A DNA stretch of 64,000 bases from Agarophyton chilense (lineage: Eukaryota; Rhodophyta; Florideophyceae; Gracilariales; Gracilariaceae), in assembly GCA_030374765.1 (NCBI GenBank), contig JARGXX010000116.1, positions 682,001-746,000 on the forward strand, given 5' to 3'. This document shows, in pieces, positions 1 through 7,797 of this stretch (positions are counted from its first letter, which is position 1; each line of letters starts with the position of its first letter). Under the pieces are notes generated by a model. It was not told the origin of the DNA. It was given only the letters and a program-made list of their open reading frames with translations, and searched no databases. The translations under genes and the position numbers were made by a program.

Positions 1-622
1 TCGAAAATGGCGTATCGTAGGTTCTGTACCGCTTTCTTCGCTTACGGGAGACTCTTCTCTTCTCCATAGAGACCGACTGAATACAAATGAGGAACAGCAA
101 CCGGTGGAACATTGTCGGGAAGTCGGTCGCGAATGGAGCCCGGCTTTTGCTCGCCATCTTTCGGGTTGTATCCAGACCTTTGAAGAACTCTGTCAAAGTG
201 ACATTCTTCGGGATGCCTTTGAACTCCACCGCCTCGTACGCGTTCCAAAAGTCCCTCACGCGCCTATCTGGGTCCCCATCCCTTATATCCAGCAACCTCG
301 CCGAGAAATAAATCTGACAGTTCGAGCCCCTCATTCCTACAACTCGGAGCTCATTTTCTGTGTAATTGGTGTGGTCGGGACCTAGGAGAGTATAAAAAAA
401 CTTCGCGGTCTCCGGTAGGATGTGGTGATTGGCAATTGCGAAATCGATGAATACAGTGTGCCCCACTTTTCGCGGCTCATCTTCCTCCCGCCTCGTTAAT
501 GCGTACCGATCACGCAAATCCAGACACGCCCTGATAAGTTCATCCCCCGTACCAAACAGTTTACCCATTTCGAAGGTGTCTGCCGCAGGCGATGAAGAAG
601 TTCTCGTGGGTTCTGGAGCCAT
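1..622 (-). CDS. Unrecognised protein, N-terminal 207 residues (runs off the window)
   Basis: From the ATG at 620-622 the minus strand stays open through base 1 with no stop, giving 207 residues of an incomplete protein. I do not recognise it. It starts with a Ser/Pro-rich segment. A mixed, globular-looking region follows (about residues 20-165), including FYTLLGPDHTNY and a stretch rich in Arg/Asp (DIRDGDPDRRVRDFWNAYEA). The last 40 residues turn hydrophobic and then very basic (KRRVSRKRRKRYR). The basic end could be a nuclear-localisation or nucleic-acid-binding segment, or could already be intron sequence. The start lies about 170 bp from the palindromic array and the gene is transcribed away from the ParB/dioxygenase gene. 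Its length without a stop and its clean codon use support real coding sequence. A mobile-element protein is possible but I see no diagnostic motif. Confidence 0.55.
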   Translation of the reverse strand, partial: MAPEPTRTSSSPAADTFEMGKLFGTGDELIRACLDLRDRYALTRREEDEPRKVGHTVFIDFAIANHHILPETAKFFYTLLGPDHTNYTENELRVVGMRGSNCQIYFSARLLDIRDGDPDRRVRDFWNAYEAVEFKGIPKNVTLTEFFKGLDTTRKMASKSRAPFATDFPTMFHRLLFLICIQSVSMEKRRVSRKRRKRYRTYDTPFS

Positions 623-794
623 TTATGTACATGTTCAAACAACCTCACGGGCGGTCGTCACGAGAGCCTGAGTAAAAGAGAGCAGCGGGTGCGGCTGGGG
701 GCGGCTGGGTACGGAAAAATTGTGAGTACAGTTGAGGAGCGCGCACGGAAGAACGGTTGTTGCGGAACGACTTCGCAGCTATCCTGGTTGCATT
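623..794. other. Short spacer between partial gene and palindromic array
   Basis: It presumably contains the promoter and 5' UTR of the partial minus-strand gene. I see no clear TATA box. The outer end of the palindromic array begins at 795. Confidence 0.3.
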
Positions 795-2107
795 CTGTCG
801 GCCGTCAGAGGTGCGCTCCGACTTCATCGGGGGTCCCGATGAAGTCCCCACGCACCTCTGTCGGCCGACATAATACATATAATTTTGTAATTTTTAGGAC
901 GCCCAGGTGTACACGGTGCATTCTGTCGGCCGACAGAGGTGCGCTCCAACTTCATTGGGGGTCCCGATGAAGTCCCCGCGCACCTCTGTCGGCCGACATA
1001 ATACATATAATTTTGGTATTTTTGGAATGCTCAGGTGTACACGGTGCACTCTGTCGGCCGACAGAGGTGCGCTCCGACATCATTGGGGGTCCCGATGAAG
1101 TCCCCGCGCACCTCTGTCGGCCGACATAATACATATAATTTTGTAATTTTTGGAACGCCCAGGTGTACACGGTGCACTCTGTCGGCCGACATAATACATA
1201 TAATTTTGTAATTTTTGGAACGCCCAGGTGTACACGGTGCCTTCTGTCGGCCGACAGAGGTGCGCGGGGACTTCATCGGGACCCCCGATGAAGTCGGAGC
1301 GCACCTCTGTCGGCCGACAGTCGACCAACATCTCAGAAACGCATCATGCGTGATGTTATGGCGTATTTGTCGGCCGACAGGGGTGCCGTGCGACTTCATC
1401 GGTCCACCGATGAAGTCGCAGCACACCCCTGGCGGCCCACAAATGGCCCGAATGGTGTCCCTACAACATGCTAGTGAATTGTCGGCCGACAGGGGTGTGC
1501 TGCGACTTCATCGGTGGACCGATGAAGTCGCAAGGCACCCCTGTCGGCCGATAAATACGCCATAACATCACGCATGATGCGTTCCTGAGATGTTGGTCGA
1601 CTGTCGGCAGACAGAGGTGCGCTCCGACTTCATCGGGGGTCCTGATGAAGTCCCCGCGGCTCTCTGTCGGCCGACAGAGTGCACCGTGTACACCTGAGCT
1701 TTCCAAAAATTACAAAATTATATGTATTTTGTCGGCCGACAGAGGTGCGCGGGGACTTCATCGGGACCCCCGATGAAGTCGGAGCGCACCTCTGTCGGCC
1801 GACAGAGTGCACCGTGTACACCCGAACGTTCCAAGAATTACAAAATTATATGTATTATGTCGGCCGACAGAGTGCACCGTGTACACCTGGGCGTTCCAAA
1901 AATTACAAAATTATACGTCACCGTGTACACCTGAGCGTTCTAAAAATTACAAAATTATATGTATTATGTCGGCCGACAGAGTGCACCGTGTACACCTGGG
2001 CGTCCTAAAAATTACAAAATTATATGTATTATGTCGGCCGACAGAGGTGCGCGGGGACTTCATCGGGAGTCCCGATGAAGTCGGAGCGCACCTCTGTCGG
2101 CCGTCAG
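795..2107. repeat. Array of hairpin modules forming one giant inverted repeat
   Basis: Each full module is a 76-bp imperfect palindrome. It is bounded by the 14-bp self-complementary CTGTCGGCCGACAG and contains the inverted arms GACTTCATCGGG / CCCGATGAAGTC. Full modules start at 795, 923, 1051, 1244, 1601, 1730 and 2032. Reduced copies with only the 14-bp core lie at about 1179, 1859 and 1969. AT-rich spacers of 52 bp carry TGTAATTTTTGGAACGC and GTGTACACGG. In the left half the period is exactly 128 bp (795, 923, 1051, 1179). Modules are not perfectly symmetric: three bases read TCC on one arm and oppose CCC on the other, which gives each module a direction. Direction flips across the centre (about 1460), so the whole 1.3 kb folds back on itself. 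This suggests a palindromic (MITE-like or Helitron-like) element amplified in tandem. I could not assign it to a known family. Confidence 0.85.
1317..1605. repeat. Inner inverted repeat at the centre of the array
   Basis: Two arms of about 125 bp face each other around a non-repeated loop of about 36 bp (1442-1476). Each arm holds CGACCAACATCTC, an inner palindrome GCATCATGCGTGATG, and a variant hairpin module with GACTTCATCGGT/ACCGATGAAGTC arms and GGGGTG where the outer modules have GAGGTG. The inner modules are thus a distinct subfamily sitting inside the outer one, as if one palindromic element had inserted in another. Confidence 0.75.
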
Positions 2108-2422
2108 GATATTTTTAATTTTTTAATTTTATTTTCTTGTATCGCCTACCAAGCCAATAGGCGTGTTTGTGATGGAAAGAGACAAGGAGTTTCTTGAGTT
2201 TGAAACTAAGCGGACGTAGCTCAGGTTGAAACTAAGCGGACGTAGCTCAGGTTGAAACTAAGCGGACGTAGTTCAGGCTGATTGCAACGAACTGCTCTCG
2301 GGAGTGTTCCGGATAGTCGCCACCAAAGGAGCTCGATCTAATACGTCTTAGTCTGTATACCATAAAAGGCTCAAAGCGCTCTGCGACCATTTGCAACCTC
2401 GACCGACTACGATCCGATTAAA
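2108..2422 (+). promoter_or_regulatory. Upstream region of the ParB/dioxygenase gene
   Basis: This 315-bp stretch starts with an AT-rich run (2110-2140), contains three tandem 26-bp repeats (2200-2277), and has an AT-rich TATACCATAAAAG segment about 65 bp before the start codon that could serve as a TATA-like element. Promoter function is an inference. Confidence 0.35.
2200..2277. repeat. Three tandem 26-bp repeats
   Basis: Three head-to-tail copies at 2200-2225, 2226-2251 and 2252-2277 each begin TTGAAACTAAGCGGACGTAG. The first two are identical, and the third differs at one base (gctc to gttc). They lie 146 bp upstream of the ATG at 2423. They could be binding sites for a regulator, or a minisatellite. 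They are too few and unspaced to be a CRISPR array. Confidence 0.9.
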
Positions 2423-5400
2423 ATGATGACTCGAGGCAAAGCGAAAGCGAGGGGTACTCCGCGGGGTACTCCACGCGCCACTCCGCGAAAAGCTACATCG
2501 GGAAACAATCTGGCTGGTGGGGATAGGGTGGCGTTGTTCCTGGCGGATGGGACTGGGAAGAAGAAGGGTACTATGGTTGGCACTGCGGAGTTGAGAGGTG
2601 TTGGGGGCAGTGGAGCGGCCGGGAAGGCGCTTTGCCGAGCGATGCATGGCCATTCGTTGCGCGAGTCTGCGAAGCCGGGAGAGGACTTGGTGGCCATCTG
2701 TAGGACTGAAATTAAGGAGGGGATCAACTCCAAGTATCCGTACTCCTTCAAGGGAGCAGAGGAGCCGCCGGAGTTGCTGAAGGATATGGTGTCGGCAGGT
2801 ATATACACATGGGATACCTCGATGATGACACGCGCCTCCTCTGTGCTGACTCCAGGGCCTTCTCGGCTGGAGACTCCCAAAAGCGCGACCCCCTCGAAGG
2901 AGTCTGGTACGCCTTTGAGGGGGAAGAGGGCACAGCCAACAACAGTGCCGCCGGCCATGAAGCAACCCGTCAAGCCGAAAAAGAGGGTGACGATAGTGGA
3001 TGATTCTGATGAAGAAGTTGTGGAGGTGGGGTCAGCGGTGAATGTACGCGGGGATTTGCACACCGGTCCCGACTTGGAGTTGTTCGATGACGGCGATGCC
3101 GTTCCTTCGCAGGAAGTGGATAGGACTCTCGTGGAAAAGAAGATCTCTGCTTCAGATTATGACCAGTGCCGCTTGATTGTGGACATAGATGACATACAAA
3201 TCCCCGAGAAGACTGTCAGAAGTGTGAATGCGGAACACAAGGCGGCGACGATGGCAAAGTGCAAAACGTTTGGCTGGCTTGCGTCAGCAGGGTCGATTGC
3301 TGTTGCCATCGTCGGGGGAATGGAATTAGATTTCAGTGAAATTGTTCACAATGGGAGGGTAGTGGTGCCTGTCATACTCATTGACGGTCATCACCGCGTC
3401 TTGGTTCTGCGAGATCTGAAGAATGATCCATCTGAAGGGAGAAAGTGGTTGGAAATTGTGCGGTCTCTTGATGTCGTTCTTTGGAGACGAAAGGACCGGA
3501 AGCCTTTATCGCTGAACGAAGTGCTCGGTCTTGGTAATGTACTCAATGAAATGAGTTCAAATGTGTTGAAGATGAGTTTCGCCGACAAGGTTCATTCGAC
3601 AGTGTCCTTCATTTGCAACTTGATTGACGATAAGAGAACCAAGTTGGCTGACCTTACTCCGACACGGATAGCTGGGGCGCTGAAGACGAGCGAAGCTATA
3701 GGAATCTACAGCTTGCGCCACTTGAATCGCTATGCGACTCTTGGGTTGAAATTCGTCAGGAGCGAAGGTCTCCTGGAGTTCTTTGAGAACGTATGCAAGG
3801 AGGGTCCAGTGCTAACGCTTGCGCATGTGTCGAGTGACTTGTTGTTAGGACTCGAAGACGAAATATTCCGTTTCGCAATCCGTTGTTTGCAGCTACATGT
3901 GAGGGTGAGGATGGGTTCTACAGGGAATATGGGACGTTTCCAGGAGACGCGAAAGCAGTTCTTCCAATGCGCCATAGGAATGTTCCAACTATGCGAAAGG
4001 GCGGGAAAGGAGAAGGGTCTGACGGCGGGGAAGGTTCTAGACAGCACAATTGTGATGGGAAAGAACGAGGTGTCTTTAAGGGAGTACCATTGCATGCAAA
4101 CGGCGAAGATGGAGCTCAGTGGTCCGAAGCGGTTGTGGCCGGGGTTGGTGTCGAAGAGGATGAAAATCGCACAAAGGCGGATTGAAGGCGGTCTGAAAGT
4201 GAGTCTGGCGTCCCCAAGTGCGGAGAAGGATGTGGTGGAGGTGCCACCTTCTGTGAATGTTCCTTCGTCTGGTGCTGGGGAGTCTGTACCCCACCAGGAA
4301 ACCGTGGTTCCCAGACGCATCACACAAACTAGAAAAGGTACTGAGCGCGTGCTGGATGCTGCGGGTGAGAGGGTGATGGAACCTAGACAGAGAAAGGGGA
4401 AGAGAAAGGCTGTGGTCATTAGTGATGATGAACGCGAGTATGAACAGCCTTTAAAGCGGAAGAGGAAGAGGAGAAAGACGGTGGGCACATCTGCGGCTCA
4501 AATACCGGCTGATGTGGTGGATGTGTTCAAGAAGATGAGCAGGAAAGAGCTGAAGCGCTTCTTGAAGGAACATGTACTCAATGTTTCCTCACCGAGTGAG
4601 GATGAACTGGATGATGACGGGGGGCAGGGTGCATTTGTAGGGGACGAAGAGGAGGAAGGTGTGCAAATGCGTGGCTTCGAAGACAATAATCCAGAGGGTG
4701 TTTCGAAGGGGCTGAAGAGGGCGGGACCGTATGCGGGGGGGTCGGGTATGGCGTGGGTGTACTTGGTGAATGCACTTCCAAGCGAGTGGCCGGCGGGTGA
4801 AAATGGAGTGAAGCATCAGCACCTCTGGATGCAGATGATTTACCTACGGAACAAGCACAGGGCGGAGTGCTTGAGGGTAGAAGACTTGAAAAGTGTGCAC
4901 CATGCGATTTATTGGCGTGCTGCTCATAACAGGCACAAGGAACTGGGTTCCACGAAAGAACCGGTTCTTGGGGTGATTCTACCGACGAAGAACCACCCTG
5001 TGAATGAAGAGCAGGCGATATGGATGGCAGCAATGGAGAGGGATGACTTGGCCCGCGAGTACCTCGCGACTAAGAGAAGTGAGCTGATGGAGAAAGGATT
5101 TTGTGTGCTGGAAGAGTTTGCCACGGACGAGGGGATGGCGGATGAGGCGAAGAAGAGGGGGGTGAACTTCGATGGGGATGTGACTGGGACTTTGCTAGAG
5201 TTCTTCCAGACGGATTTCTTGAACCAGCCGGACTGGACGATTGAAGGGAATAGAAAGAAATGGGACCCTATAATCAACGCTGGTGAGGACAGAGATGCTG
5301 GAGATAGAATGGAGGGAGTTGGGCGGTACATTACGACGAAGGTGGGGATTGTGGATTCTGTGGAGGGGGACGAGAACAACGTTTTAATGGTGAGGAAAAG

Positions 5401-6085
5401 GGCATTGTTGGATGCGAGGTTTGGACAGATTGCGGCCGCTCTTCGGTTGTGCAACAACCGGTCGGGGAAGAAGAGGATGTATGCCCCTGAAACAGGGGGG
5501 CGAGTGCTGTGTACAGTGGAGGGCTGTCCAAGGCAGGTGTTACATACGGACTTTGGAGGACTGACCGATGCCGAGAAGAACGTCGGAGAGGTTCCAGGGT
5601 TCCTCATGATGGCGTCGGGAGCGAGTTCGTTTATGCTTTGGGTTTGTGAGAGGTCACACAACATGTACGTGCCCGACGACAGGAGCTTGAAGCGGGTATC
5701 TCGGACGATGGTAGTGAGGAAGTTCAGGATTCCGCCGTACTCCATTTTCATTGGAAGAGGAGATGTGTTTCATGCTGGTGCTGGATACGAGGATGCATTG
5801 GTTAAGGAAGTTTGCATGAGGTATCACATGTACTTGGTACCGGATGGGTACAAGCTACCGGACGCAGTGCATAGGCAACCAGCATTTCGGCCTAAGTTCG
5901 AAGAGGATGATTCCAACAAGGGTGATGATGAAGACGTCCAGGTAGATGAGGATGAGGAGTTGGATGAAGATTATAAATGGAAGTTGTTGAAAGTGGGGAA
6001 GAGGAGTATGAAGAAGAGGATGATGAACCTGGGATGGGTCTCAACTCGGCTAACACAGATGGAGAATATGAAGACGGCGGTATGA
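2423..6085 (+). CDS. ParB/sulfiredoxin-like domain fused to a 2-oxoglutarate/Fe(II) dioxygenase-like domain
   Basis: Single-exon gene of 1,220 codons. Residues 1-210 are basic, then Ser/Pro-rich and acidic. Residues 250-390 resemble the ParB/Srx fold: a 'preferred value' strand (LIVDIDDIQIPE), then VPVILIDGHHRVLVLRDL, where DGHHR (321-325) matches the nucleotide-binding GxHR-type box of the family. Residues 600-710 are low-complexity and very basic (NLS-like KRKRKRRK). The C-terminal third looks like a phytanoyl-CoA/TET-JBP type oxygenase: EKGFCVLEEF as the entry strand, H1041-T-D1043 as the iron HxD pair, H1117 in GDVFHAGAGY as the distal histidine, and R1133 as a possible 2-oxoglutarate contact. 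The family would hydroxylate protein or nucleic acid, and a nuclear chromatin or DNA role is inferred. The double ATG (2423/2426) fixes the start. The C-terminal tail is probably frameshifted. Confidence 0.75.
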   Translation: MMTRGKAKARGTPRGTPRATPRKATSGNNLAGGDRVALFLADGTGKKKGTMVGTAELRGVGGSGAAGKALCRAMHGHSLRESAKPGEDLVAICRTEIKEGINSKYPYSFKGAEEPPELLKDMVSAGIYTWDTSMMTRASSVLTPGPSRLETPKSATPSKESGTPLRGKRAQPTTVPPAMKQPVKPKKRVTIVDDSDEEVVEVGSAVNVRGDLHTGPDLELFDDGDAVPSQEVDRTLVEKKISASDYDQCRLIVDIDDIQIPEKTVRSVNAEHKAATMAKCKTFGWLASAGSIAVAIVGGMELDFSEIVHNGRVVVPVILIDGHHRVLVLRDLKNDPSEGRKWLEIVRSLDVVLWRRKDRKPLSLNEVLGLGNVLNEMSSNVLKMSFADKVHSTVSFICNLIDDKRTKLADLTPTRIAGALKTSEAIGIYSLRHLNRYATLGLKFVRSEGLLEFFENVCKEGPVLTLAHVSSDLLLGLEDEIFRFAIRCLQLHVRVRMGSTGNMGRFQETRKQFFQCAIGMFQLCERAGKEKGLTAGKVLDSTIVMGKNEVSLREYHCMQTAKMELSGPKRLWPGLVSKRMKIAQRRIEGGLKVSLASPSAEKDVVEVPPSVNVPSSGAGESVPHQETVVPRRITQTRKGTERVLDAAGERVMEPRQRKGKRKAVVISDDEREYEQPLKRKRKRRKTVGTSAAQIPADVVDVFKKMSRKELKRFLKEHVLNVSSPSEDELDDDGGQGAFVGDEEEEGVQMRGFEDNNPEGVSKGLKRAGPYAGGSGMAWVYLVNALPSEWPAGENGVKHQHLWMQMIYLRNKHRAECLRVEDLKSVHHAIYWRAAHNRHKELGSTKEPVLGVILPTKNHPVNEEQAIWMAAMERDDLAREYLATKRSELMEKGFCVLEEFATDEGMADEAKKRGVNFDGDVTGTLLEFFQTDFLNQPDWTIEGNRKKWDPIINAGEDRDAGDRMEGVGRYITTKVGIVDSVEGDENNVLMVRKRALLDARFGQIAAALRLCNNRSGKKRMYAPETGGRVLCTVEGCPRQVLHTDFGGLTDAEKNVGEVPGFLMMASGASSFMLWVCERSHNMYVPDDRSLKRVSRTMVVRKFRIPPYSIFIGRGDVFHAGAGYEDALVKEVCMRYHMYLVPDGYKLPDAVHRQPAFRPKFEEDDSNKGDDEDVQVDEDEELDEDYKWKLLKVGKRSMKKRMMNLGWVSTRLTQMENMKTAV

Positions 6086-6108
6086 TAGTGGATGACGACG
6101 ACGACTAG
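5977..6108 (+). other. Alternative acidic C-terminus in the next frame
   Basis: The main frame ends at 6085 with a basic tail that breaks an acidic run. The adjacent frame, open from 5977 to a TAG at 6106-6108, instead encodes a strongly acidic continuation (EEEYEEEDDEPG, ending DDDDD). It joins naturally to the acidic DEDEELDEDY that precedes it. The simplest reading is a 1-nt indel near 5971-5990, either in this allele or in the assembly. Confidence 0.6.
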
Positions 6109-6131
6109 ATAGTATCTGTTACCTATTGAAC

Positions 6132-6137
6132 AATAAA
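6132..6137 (+). terminator. Polyadenylation signal AATAAA
   Basis: A canonical AATAAA lies 24 nt after the TAG at 6108 and 47 nt after the TGA of the main frame. It is the right distance for the 3' end of the ParB/dioxygenase gene. Confidence 0.5.
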
Positions 6138-6189
6138 GAGTACAATTTGAGGTAATATGTGGAGTAGTCCCCTTTTCTTGTAATAGTGA

Positions 6190-7017
6190 TCAGTCGTCTT
6201 TCAATAAAAACTCCTGAACAACTGGATTGAAACGCGTGAGAGCAGCACTTGCTTTCACTTTCTCATAGTGAATGACAACTGTCGAAGATATCAAGATTAC
6301 GACATCCACTGTGTTACCAAGCAGTATAGGAACACCAGGGCACTGAATGCGAGAGGTGGAGAAGGCGGTTGAAGAGAGTGCAGCGAAAGTGCATGCCGAC
6401 AGCCTCATACCGAGAAGTCGGAAGGTTACAGCCGGACTGGATATGAATAAAGCCTGTTGAAAAGAGTGGGAGAGGGCGCCAAGCACGAGGTTCATAAAAG
6501 AGGTTCTCCGTGGTTCCGCGGTCATTGTGAACTTTGTGTTAAGATAGGACTCTGGAAAGAAGGATATAAAAACAAGCTGGAGAAGATATGCCAAAGCGCC
6601 AACTGCGGCCCCTCCTGTGGAGAAGGCCATACAATTTGTCTTCACGTCTGATGAAAGGGTACCGCTGACTGGAATGAAGCGGTGAACGAGGAAAAGTATG
6701 GCGTTGAGGGGGATGAGTAGAGTAAGGAGTAGAGCCCCGAATTCCAGAAAGGCTCGTTTCTTCCAGGTATATCGCTGGTTTGGATTGAACGGCGTAGTTT
6801 GTAGAGACCCGTATAACGCGTTTATACATTGTACGCCTCCTTCGATTATGAGAATGTGTAGCAGGCTTTGGATAGAACACCTCAATAGCGTTATGAGAAT
6901 GAACCGAAGGAGAGAGTTGAATCTGAATGGAAGCGTATATTGCAGAGCTGGGTCTATAATTCCGAAGAGTGTAGTTAGTGTGATTGTGAACGTTAAGGTC
7001 GATGTGAAGAGTGTTTG
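6190..7017 (-). CDS. Multi-spanning membrane protein, unrecognised (5' end not fixed)
   Basis: The minus frame is open from just below a TAG at 7018-7020 down to the TGA at 6190-6192. It encodes about 275 residues with at least five hydrophobic segments, for example FGALLLTLLIPLNAILFLV, GALAYLLQLVFISFF and VDVVILISSTVV, separated by short loops with Lys/Arg. There is no good ATG at the upstream end, so the first exon or start is missing. The open frame at 7034-7375 immediately upstream may be its 5' part, joined by a short intron or lost through a frameshift; an AG acceptor at 7018-7019 would keep this frame. No transporter family is recognisable. Its 3' end converges on the ParB/dioxygenase gene only 82 bp away. 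Confidence 0.5.
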   Translation of the reverse strand, partial: QTLFTSTLTFTITLTTLFGIIDPALQYTLPFRFNSLLRFILITLLRCSIQSLLHILIIEGGVQCINALYGSLQTTPFNPNQRYTWKKRAFLEFGALLLTLLIPLNAILFLVHRFIPVSGTLSSDVKTNCMAFSTGGAAVGALAYLLQLVFISFFPESYLNTKFTMTAEPRRTSFMNLVLGALSHSFQQALFISSPAVTFRLLGMRLSACTFAALSSTAFSTSRIQCPGVPILLGNTVDVVILISSTVVIHYEKVKASAALTRFNPVVQEFLLKDD

Positions 7018-7033
7018 CTAACTGAACATCTTA

Positions 7034-7375
7034 TTAAAGGCGTTCCGGTTTGCTAGTCTTCCTTGTAGGCTGCACATAGGTAACGATATGATACCGCTCT
7101 TTGAACAGTTGTTTCAGAGTATCTTGGTGCTGTAGGGAGTTGCGAGTGGGGAGCCTCCTGGTGGTCGTACAAATGTCACGAATCTCGTCCATGAGCTCGT
7201 CGGTGATATGATTCTGGAACCCTCTGACTTCGACCACATTCTGGGTGGTTGGAAGTTTGATTTGAAGGACTCCGTCGATCGTGATAACCGTTCGTTGTGG
7301 AAGAATATCCACAGCTGCTGAGCGTTGGACAGAAGAACAAGGGCGTAGGGAAAGACGTGCTTCGTAGCGCTGCAT
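7034..7375 (-). CDS. Soluble N-terminal part of the adjacent gene, or separate small protein
   Basis: From the ATG at 7373-7375 this frame gives 113 residues. They look like a soluble domain: alternating strands (TVITIDGVLQIKLP) and a helix (HITDELMDEIRDICTTTRR). It ends in a basic tail 14 bp before the open frame of the membrane protein begins. I infer that the two belong to one gene, with this as the N-terminal region, because neither is convincing alone and they sit in the same orientation with almost no spacer. The function is unknown. The open frame extends upstream of the ATG without another ATG until about 7447. Confidence 0.35.
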   Translation of the reverse strand: MQRYEARLSLRPCSSVQRSAAVDILPQRTVITIDGVLQIKLPTTQNVVEVRGFQNHITDELMDEIRDICTTTRRLPTRNSLQHQDTLKQLFKERYHIVTYVQPTRKTSKPERL

Positions 7376-7797
7376 GCTTGAGAAGGTGAGGAGAGTGTTG
7401 TCTAGAAAGGTATTTGTGAGGGACTGGATACAGTATGTTGAGCACAATGAAGTAGGGTGGTCATCGGTGGATATATATATGTAGTGATCAAATTAGTTGT
7501 TAGGTTGTTGCCGTATCTCTGTCGCGGAGTATGAATAATTGTTATGAATGAAAACCTTTGATAGGCTGTAGGAGCGGTTATTGGGTACAGACTTAATTGC
7601 AAAGTTGAAAGATTTATGAAGAGTGGTTGGTGGTTGTAGTGATGATTTGTGATGTACGAAGCAATTCTTAATATCGTTTCATATATTCTGACGTGGTGTC
7701 GTGCGGATAGCAGTCTTTATCGAGGCAGCGAAGGAGATGGACATATGCTTTAGAAAGGAGGACTTGTTTTTATTGGAAGGGGTATATGAATGAAGTA
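7376..7797. other. Intergenic, nothing recognised
   Basis: AT-rich sequence between the putative upstream part of the membrane-protein gene and the stop of the Rossmann-fold gene. No repeat or RNA gene was seen. Confidence 0.4.

Noticed and set aside
824-2118. Many overlapping open frames with repeated RPTEVR/SADRG-type peptides
   Set aside because: They are translations of the palindromic repeat in all frames and both strands; none has an independent coding signature.
2200-2277. Possible CRISPR array
   Set aside because: Only three head-to-tail units without spacers, in a eukaryotic nuclear context with no cas genes.
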